This document shows, piece by piece, positions 20,308-25,611 of a stretch of DNA of 25,611 nucleotides (position 1 is the stretch's first letter; each line of letters opens with the position of its first letter). The stretch lies in contig BFEA01000433.1 in assembly GCA_003427395.1 (NCBI GenBank), forward strand, positions 290,010 through 315,620, read 5' to 3'. The notes under the pieces are model-generated. The model searched no databases. It was not told the DNA's origin and saw nothing but the letters and a program-made list of their open reading frames with translations. The position numbers and the translations under genes are program-made. The DNA comes from Chara braunii. Taxonomy: Eukaryota; Streptophyta; Charophyceae; Charales; Characeae.

Positions 20308-20374
20308 CTCCATATCCATTCTGGGGAGCATCAGTCCAGTTCCTATTCTACCAGCAAGTCAAGGGGAAGACATC
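20308..20374 (-). repeat. Short dispersed repeat, copy C (inverted)
   Basis: The reverse complement reads TGACTTGCTGGTAGAATAGG then ACTGGACTGATGCTCCCCAG and AATGGATATGGAG, matching copies A and B. Upstream on that strand a GATGT word precedes it as in A and B. With B it encloses about 860 bp including the first CCCGGG repeat. Confidence 0.75.
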
Positions 20375-20880
20375 ATGTACGCACTCCAATGCTCGTCCCT
20401 ATTATGGTTGGGCGATCCCAGCGGGTGGCATTGATTACTTCCAATAGGAAGGTAGCCTTCTCTCACTCCTGCCTAAGGTAGCCTTCTTGGTCCTATCTCA
20501 AAGTCCTACTGGTCTTAGGTTCTTCTTGTCCAGTCCAAAGTTTGCCCTCGATGCTCTGCAGAGTAGTCACCTATAATTGCTCCTCTCAGCTGTTTTGGCT
20601 GTCTGATATGCTTGTGAACCTAGAGCAGAGACTATTTTGGTCCGCGTCAAGAGAAGTACCTCAAGTATGCGACTCAGTGACTGCCCTTTTTCTGATTCCT
20701 AGGGCCTCTGTCGCATCTGGACTGTCAAATATGTTTTTAAAAGAAAGCTGGAAACCGGGTCCAGCGTCCCTTGCATCAAAAGCACTCGCTCTACTTTTCT
20801 TTCCATTGTGGACAAAGAGCCTGAGACTGTGACATTGATTGCTGCTCAAATTTGATTGCTTCTTATGTAAGGATTGACTG

Positions 20881-20970
20881 CCAGGTCTGTCAGTGCCTCT
20901 TGAAATGCCAGCAGGTCTGTCAGTGCCTCTTGAAATGCCACTTGGTCTGTCAGTGCTTCTTGAAATGCCA
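20881..20970 (+). repeat. 30-bp tandem repeat, three copies
   Basis: Unit GGTCTGTCAGTGCCTCTTGA plus AATGCCA and three variable bases, at 20881, 20911 and 20941, with only a few differences. The period is a multiple of three, so one frame reads a repeated CQCLLKCxxV decapeptide; I see no gene around it. A further duplication, AGCTGGTCATCCCCC, follows at 20979 and 20997. Confidence 0.9.
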
Positions 20971-21483
20971 CCAGGCAGAGCTGGTCATCCCCCACAGCTG
21001 GTCATCCCCCTTTACCAATCCTTCGACTTCTCCCCTAGTAAGATCTCGACTTCTATTATACTGCTCAGTGCTCTTGTCTTTCAGTTCTTGCCATGTTCTT
21101 GCACAATACTAGCCGTCTTCTTTGCATGGTGTGTGACCTACTGGATGCGCTTTTCTGCACTCACCCTCGTGGAAGCTGCAGAACACGACCCAGACAGACC
21201 AGTAAAGCTGACTCCGGACTGTTCAGTGTCATTTTATTTCTTCGCTAGTGTGTGGTGTTTGACATGCCATCTCACAGTCTGCTTTGCTCTTATGCAGTGA
21301 TAGCACCTTGTACCAATGATTGTGAGAAACTATAGGCAAAGGTGCAATTACGGTTGTTGCATCGGTGCACAGTTTATAGTTGCTTTCATTTGTTTTCTGT
21401 AGCTGCACAGTCCAACCATTAGCAAACAGCTGATGACTTTAAATCCTGATGGAATCGGATGAATATTTTGTGCCCAGAAACAC

Positions 21484-21750
21484 GCCTGGGTGCCCATCCG
21501 GGAATGACCCCGGGGCAGGGTCCCGGGCAGGCTAACCACAAAAAGAAAAGAAAAGAAAAAAAAAAGGGGAAAAAATTATGTTGTGTAGAATTGCAATGCA
21601 AACGACTTTTGGCTGAGGGTCACGTCAGAATTCCTCACAGAATCCGAGATGGAAAAGAAAATAACGGAATCACTCTAGGGCACCCCACTCTAAACGTATT
21701 TAGCCCCTCTAAAACCAATTTATACCCCCCTTCCCCCCCCTCTTCTGCAG
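21484..21750 (+). repeat. CCCGGG-headed dispersed repeat, copy 2
   Basis: A GC head with near-palindromic CCGGGAATGACCCCGG and GGTCCCGGGCAGG, an A-rich stretch, TATGTTGTGTAGAATTGCAA, GGCTGAGGGTCACG, AATCCGAGATGGAAAA, and a tail with TTTAGCCCCTCTAAAACC and a C-rich end. Same block order and strand as copy 1, about 1.75 kb away, in the same intron. Confidence 0.7.
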
Positions 21751-22507
21751 GGAAAATGAGCAGTAGCGAGATGACAGAATCCAGATAGCACAATCACATT
21801 GAAAGCAAGGAAGTCCCACAGTGTCCAGAAAGCAGCATTGCACCAATAGTACACCAATGGAGAATCAAAACACCAAAACCGAATGTCAATGAGAGCTTAC
21901 TCTCGTCCCCACCAGCATCCGTATCCAGGCCCTATCTCCCTACTTGGTGCTCGGCGCCCAGGCTACTCCCTACACAGCTACTTCCTGCCTACGAATTGAC
22001 AATGCAACTGTTGACGTCAGCAGCCACCGAAGTACTTGAAAATGTCGACCAATGCAGACCATCGCCAATACCAGGTATGCGCCCTCACATCATCATCCTC
22101 ATCTCTCCCACTCTCTCCCTGTCCTTGTCTTCCTCCCACGTTTTCTCCCGCATCCACGAAGACCACCACCACCTCCACTGGCTGTCCAAGCCAAACCTGG
22201 GCTATGTAGGGCTGGCTATGGCACTGCCCTCAGCAGCGCCCTGCCCTCTTCACGTGCACACTGCCTGGCAACTAGCGCTAGCGCACAGTGCACAGCCCGC
22301 GAGCGCACGCTCAAGCAGCGCTGCCGCATGTGCTGCCTAGTGCCTGAATGAGCCCACCAGTGGCGAGCTCTTTCCTTTATGGAAAGTGCTCGCCCAGTTT
22401 GCTGTCTGGCTGGGCCTCGTGTGTTTCCAGTAGCTTCTGTGCTCAGGCTCATTCAGACAGTGGCCTGGGACCGAATTAGTTAGGCCTGCCCAACCACCCA
22501 GGAGTAT

Positions 22508-22825
22508 CGATGCGCAGTGCGCAATGCGGGATGCGCTGCGCGGCACTTGGATGCGCAGTGCGCCAGTGCGCCGGGGCGTGCGCGTGCCGCGCGCATTTGC
22601 GCACATGGTGCGCTTGGGCATGAAGGGAAGGGGAGGACAAAGACGGAGGGAGATAGAGAGATGGTTAACGAGGGAGGGAATGCAACCCCCCCCCCCCAAC
22701 TTTCGTTTTTTTTTTTGGACCCCTCGATTTGCCTGTGTGCCGCATGGCATGCGCTCGCATCATGCACGCTGCACGGTGCGGCGCATGTGCGCACTGCAGC
22801 GCCTGCCGATGCGCGGCATGTATGG
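22508..22825. repeat. TGCGC/GCGCA-rich low-complexity patches
   Basis: Two GC-rich patches (22508-22616 and 22741-22825) are built of overlapping TGCGC, GCGCA and ATGCGC words, such as GATGCGCAGTGCGC at 22509 and again at about 22550. They are separated by a purine-rich stretch with poly-C and poly-T runs near 22687-22715. CpG density is far above that of the neighbours. The frames here on both strands come from this composition. Confidence 0.65.
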
Positions 22826-22835
22826 TAGTAATGCC

Positions 22836-22931
22836 GTAGTATCCATACTTTGGACCTTTTTGTTTTCCAAAATTTGAAGGGGTAGCATCCATGCTTTGAG
22901 CCTTCTAGTTTTCAAAATTTAAAGGGGTAGC
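22836..22931 (+). repeat. 46-bp tandem duplication (GTAG-ATCCAT unit)
   Basis: Two copies, at 22836 and 22882, of a unit starting GTAGTATCCATACTTTGG (second copy GTAGCATCCATGCTTTGA) and ending TTTTCCAAAATTTGAAGGGG or a near match. A third GTAG start at 22927 breaks off at once. The copies differ at several positions. Confidence 0.85.
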
Positions 22932-23183
22932 GCCTTGCCTTATTTGTCTTGTTATCATCCATTTATAAATCAGTTGCATGCGTGGACCGATTCAGCAGCA
23001 AGAGAGGTGCACGTTTTGAAGAACCGAGTTTGTTTGTTCTTTTTGAGTTTTCAGTGCTGGCTTTCATGGTAGGTTAGTTGTGTATGATTTGGGAATCATT
23101 AAAAGTTCAAACTTCGATCGCTTCTTGCTTGTCATAAAGAATTGGTTCAAAATTTTCCAAATGATTGTTTCTGCTTCCTGCAG

Positions 23184-23238
23184 ATACCTTGTCACGGAAC
23201 TTTGTGAGAAAGGAGAGCTGCTCACGTTGCTGCGCCAG
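23184..23238 (+). CDS. Protein kinase exon (PLK4/SAK-like hinge and alpha-D)
   Basis: Acceptor CTTCCTGCAG ends at 23183 and donor GTGAGG begins at 23239. Joined to 19648, the split Val codon is restored and the 55 nt read YLVTELCEKGELLTLLRQ. This is the kinase hinge segment (VYLVxExCxxGEL), continuous with beta-5 of the previous exon, giving 61 residues that start and end in phase 0. PLK4 reads a similar 'YLVLEMC-NGEM' here. Downstream exons (catalytic HRD and DFG) are not in the window; a possible acceptor at 23508 leads to a stop within six codons. Confidence 0.7.
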
Positions 23239-24782
23239 GTGAGGCAGTGTGGGACTGGTTTTTGAAAGGCTGACCCAATCCGCGTGATTTCCCTGAACAC
23301 TGCACCCAGTCCTTATAGGCTATAGCTGTATTTGAGAATGAAAATTTTAGGACAGATTCAAGTGCAATTTCTGGCCATTATGTTTGGGGATAGAGTAGTT
23401 GGTGTGCACTCCTCGCATGTTGTGCAACAGCCCTGCTTCTGAGGAGGTCCATACTTTTTCAGTTGGTCCAGCAGTCACCATATCTTCCTTTTTGTTTCAT
23501 GTCTGCAGGGGTTGGCCCGATTTTGAAGGAGGCAGTGGGTGTTTAACCGCTTGCGTGAAATTGTTCCCCCTGAATTAGACATTCAATTGTATGACAAATT
23601 TGAAGCTTCTCAATCAGAAAAACATCCGTTCCAGACAGCCGGATCTGAAGCTGAGCAGCCCAGCAGAGCCTGCCAGACCTCCAACCCAACTACATATCTG
23701 TACTTTTGTGGTAATTTTATGTAGTTAGTAGAGGGGTTGATGACCTCTTTGCTTCTTCACCGACAAAACAAAATTGGAAAAGAAAAAGAAAAACAGAACG
23801 TATAAGTAGATGGATGTGAGCGAGCAAGTTCATTCTTGGTTTTTGTGCTTGTTGCGGGCATAGCTGCCAGACTGCATGCATGCAATGCATTGTGGAAGTC
23901 TTATATCTCATGTTGGATTTCATCTCTTGTGCGAGCTTGGTGTGCTGAATTGTCTCATCAGTGTGAAGTGAGGTGCTGTTTGAATTGTGGGATCATGGCC
24001 CTCCTCTCCCCCTGGTCCTCCCAAAAGAATGTGGCAGAGATGACATCTTGACTTGGACAAGGTGAAGTATACCACGCTTCAACGCATTTACTGGGACTGA
24101 GCTGCTGAGTGGACTGACCGACTGGACTGGTAGACAAACTGGGCCTGTTGGACCTACAGGACCTGCGGCTATAACTTAGCTATCCTACCTATGGTAATGA
24201 TAATATGGTACATAAACCAGAACTTGGGACAGGATGCTGATACACGTGAAATCCTTTCAGGAGAAAGCCAGCCATTCTCCACACATCTTACTACCTCAGA
24301 AAAACAGAATCTCAATGTGCCGTACGCACGAAAACCAGAGCTAGAAAGGAGGAGAAAAGGCAGTGATGGTCTCCATGTCCTTCTGCTCTCCCCTCTCCTT
24401 TCCCGCGCCGACTACTATTCCATCTATTCCTCCTCTGTATACCCCAAAAAACGCAGCGGGCGACTCAGAAATGACAGCACATTACAAGAAGGAAGAACTA
24501 CACCTCTGCCCACCCTTTTTCTCCATCGGTCAGCTCTCCCTCCAAATGCTCCTCTGCTCATGCCTCCGCCACCCTCCTCTCTTCTCAGCAGCTCACAGCA
24601 AGATCTCTCTGTCGGGAAATAAAAACTGCATCATATGATTGAGAGGAAGCCAAAAGACGGGAAAGACTGAGGCAACAGGGAAGAAAACCTCTTTCTCTCA
24701 CGCACATCCCCAAACACACACAGTCTGCTAGGATTGCAGGGCTGGTGACACTTTTGTCAGGGGTATCGCTAAATCTGGTGGA
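23239..24782. other. Mostly anonymous non-coding stretch
   Basis: No gene is recognised. A 61-codon frame at 23539-23724 (GTG start, FNRLREIVPPELDIQLYDKF near its beginning) looks more protein-like than its surroundings but matches no family I know and has no clear splice sites. 24350-24600 is pyrimidine-rich. The stretch probably belongs to the next kinase intron if the gene continues rightward. Confidence 0.4.
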
Positions 24783-24910
24783 CGTGGTGAGTCCTTAATA
24801 CTCCTTATCCATCAGACTGTCGGGGTTCAATCTCCTGATGAGTCGGTGAAAATCTGACAAAACAGTTTGCACAGTCATGCTTTTTTGTGGAGTTGTGTAT
24901 AGTGAGCATG
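24783..24910 (+). ncRNA. Hammerhead-ribozyme-like segment, copy 2 (complete type III fold, A at position 12)
   Basis: All parts of a type III hammerhead are present in order. Stem III is 24813-24820 (CAGACTGT) with 24862-24869 (ACAGTTTG), 8 pairs including one G-U. The cleavage triplet GTC is at 24819-24821. Stem I is 24822-24825 with 24831-24834 (two G-U) and loop TTCAA. CTGATGA lies at 24835-24841. Stem II is 24842-24846 with 24854-24858 (one G-U) and loop TGAAAAT. AAA follows at 24859-24861 where GAA is consensus. Every invariant core base fits except G12, the expected general base, which is A. The flanks match copy 1 (TCCTTATCCATCAG upstream; CACAGTCATGCTTTTTT and AGTGAGCATGAC downstream). 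Stem II differs from copy 1 by a change that keeps pairing. Cleavage is predicted to be weak or absent without G12. Confidence 0.7.
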
Positions 24911-25109
24911 ACAAAACACGTGCGAGCAAGCTATTCACCTGATGATCTTTCCTGCTCTTCCCTGTGCACATGCACACTCTTCGCCTCTCTCTTCCGTGCC
25001 GAGAAAGCAAACAGCCCAGTTGAGGGAAACATAAAGTACACAGCTAGTGGAGAAAAGCACACACAGGAAAAGGAATGAAAAAAGAATGCATGAATGAAAT
25101 AAACATGTA

Positions 25110-25197
25110 GTACTGCCCTCTCTGTCTCTCTCCCCATCTGTCTGTCTGTCTGTCTGTGTCTGTGTCTGTGTAAGTGTTCTGTGTCTGTCTTTGTCTC

Positions 25198-25231
<34 letters not shown>

Positions 25232-25237
25232 CTCTCT

Positions 25238-25283
<46 letters not shown>

Positions 25284-25300
25284 CCCCCCCCACACACCCA
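25110..25300. repeat. Compound microsatellite (TCTG)n-(CT)n-(GT)n-(TA)n-C
   Basis: TCTG units are followed by TCTGTG words, a long CT block, about 16 GT units, TATATATATATA and a CCCCCCC run leading into CACACACCCACCC. Minus-strand frames through it (poly His-Thr and Arg-Glu peptides) are artefacts. Confidence 0.95.
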
Positions 25301-25310
25301 CCCACCGCCT

Positions 25311-25531
25311 ATAGTTGTCTCTTAGGTTGTTGCCTCTAAGCGACGCATCACTCAACCTCCTCCTCATTCCAAATCTTTTTTGTGTTGCTGAGGTGGTGAC
25401 CTCCACCTCAATGTCAATGTTGTCTTCTGCACAGCATCGTGATACCCTCTGCTCCTGATCCTCTCCCACCTCCTTCGTCAATGTCATTGCACAGCGTCTT
25501 CTGCCATCCTTCTCCTCTTCCCTAACCATCA

Positions 25532-25533
<2 letters not shown>
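25311..25533. other. Short spacer between microsatellites
   Basis: Pyrimidine-rich unique sequence. On the minus strand about 75 codons are open and read less like low complexity (VGEDQEQRVSRCCAEDNIDI), starting with an ATG at 25535. No family is recognised and there is no supporting context, so I do not call a gene. Confidence 0.4.

Positions 25534-25611
<78 letters not shown>
25534..25611. repeat. (CT)n microsatellite at window end
   Basis: Uninterrupted CT dinucleotides from about 25534 to the last base; the tract probably continues beyond the window. Confidence 0.97.

Larger units (their letters stand above)
19649..23183 (+). other. Repeat-filled kinase intron (3.5 kb)
   Basis: Bounded by a GTATGA donor and a TTCTGCTTCCTGCAG acceptor, phase 2. 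Removing it joins the two exons in a continuous kinase reading. It contains both CCCGGG-headed repeats, inverted copy C, a 30-bp triplicate, the TGCGC-rich patch and a 46-bp duplication. Other frames inside (for example 20542-20832, 22052-22351, 22337-22750 on the minus strand) show no recognisable protein. Insertion of mobile DNA probably enlarged it. Confidence 0.65.

Noticed and set aside
22337-22877. Several overlapping frames of 100-137 codons on both strands
   Set aside because: All lie in the GCGC-rich patch and poly-C/poly-T runs; composition explains the lack of stops.
24931-25305. Minus-strand frames with HTHTHT and RERERE
   Set aside because: Direct translation of the compound microsatellite.
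1-25611. CRISPR arrays, bacterial operons, tRNA or rRNA genes
   Set aside because: No regular repeat-spacer array, no ribosome-binding-site-led operon and no tRNA/rRNA-like segment was recognised; the content is eukaryotic.

Overview
This is a eukaryotic, repeat-dominated stretch of nuclear DNA with almost no single-copy coding sequence. Decayed retrotransposons, satellite and microsatellite DNA, and two short spliced exons kilobases apart point to a large plant-lineage genome. Plant-type Ty3/gypsy and L1-like elements, together with a PLK4-like centriole-kinase fragment (PLK4 is generally regarded as absent from seed plants), make a charophyte alga with flagellate sperm, such as Chara, a reasonable guess. 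That guess is inference only.

Layout, left to right. Bases 1-2519 are a purine-rich satellite of about ten irregular units (130-275 bp), each carrying a (CT)n(CA)n block; a ~140 bp segment at 222-360 that folds like a hammerhead ribozyme interrupts it. Bases 2520-3723 are non-coding and hold a cluster of TGACGTGGC motifs. Bases 3724-8525 are a broken Ty3/gypsy retrotransposon on the + strand in the order gag, protease, RT, RNase H, integrase. It has many stops and frameshifts and a deletion in RNase H, and no 3' LTR was recognised. Bases 8526-9437 are unassigned. From about 9440 to 18650 lies an L1-like non-LTR retrotransposon (+): a structured GC-rich leader, a long zinc-knuckle ORF1 (one in-frame TAG and one frameshift), then ORF2 with AP-endonuclease, RT and zf-RVT domains. 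ORF2 has a frameshift and a Gly in place of the first catalytic RT aspartate. Ambiguous bases (N) occur only between 13967 and 18641.

Bases 18650-23240 contain two exons of a protein kinase (19521-19648 and 23184-23238) that splice in frame to 61 residues of an N-lobe resembling PLK4/SAK. The 3.5 kb intron between them is full of repeats: one member of a ~54-90 bp repeat found in three copies (two direct, one inverted), two copies of a CCCGGG-headed dispersed repeat, and several short tandem repeats. Bases 23240-24780 are mostly anonymous.

At 24783-24910 lies a second copy of the hammerhead-like segment. It has all three helices, including an 8-bp stem III, and a core that matches consensus except at position 12. 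Both copies carry A where G12 is expected. The window ends in compound microsatellites and a (CT)n tract.

The best candidates for something undescribed are the paired type III hammerhead-like motifs, followed by the PLK4-like kinase fragment and the TGACGTGGC cluster.
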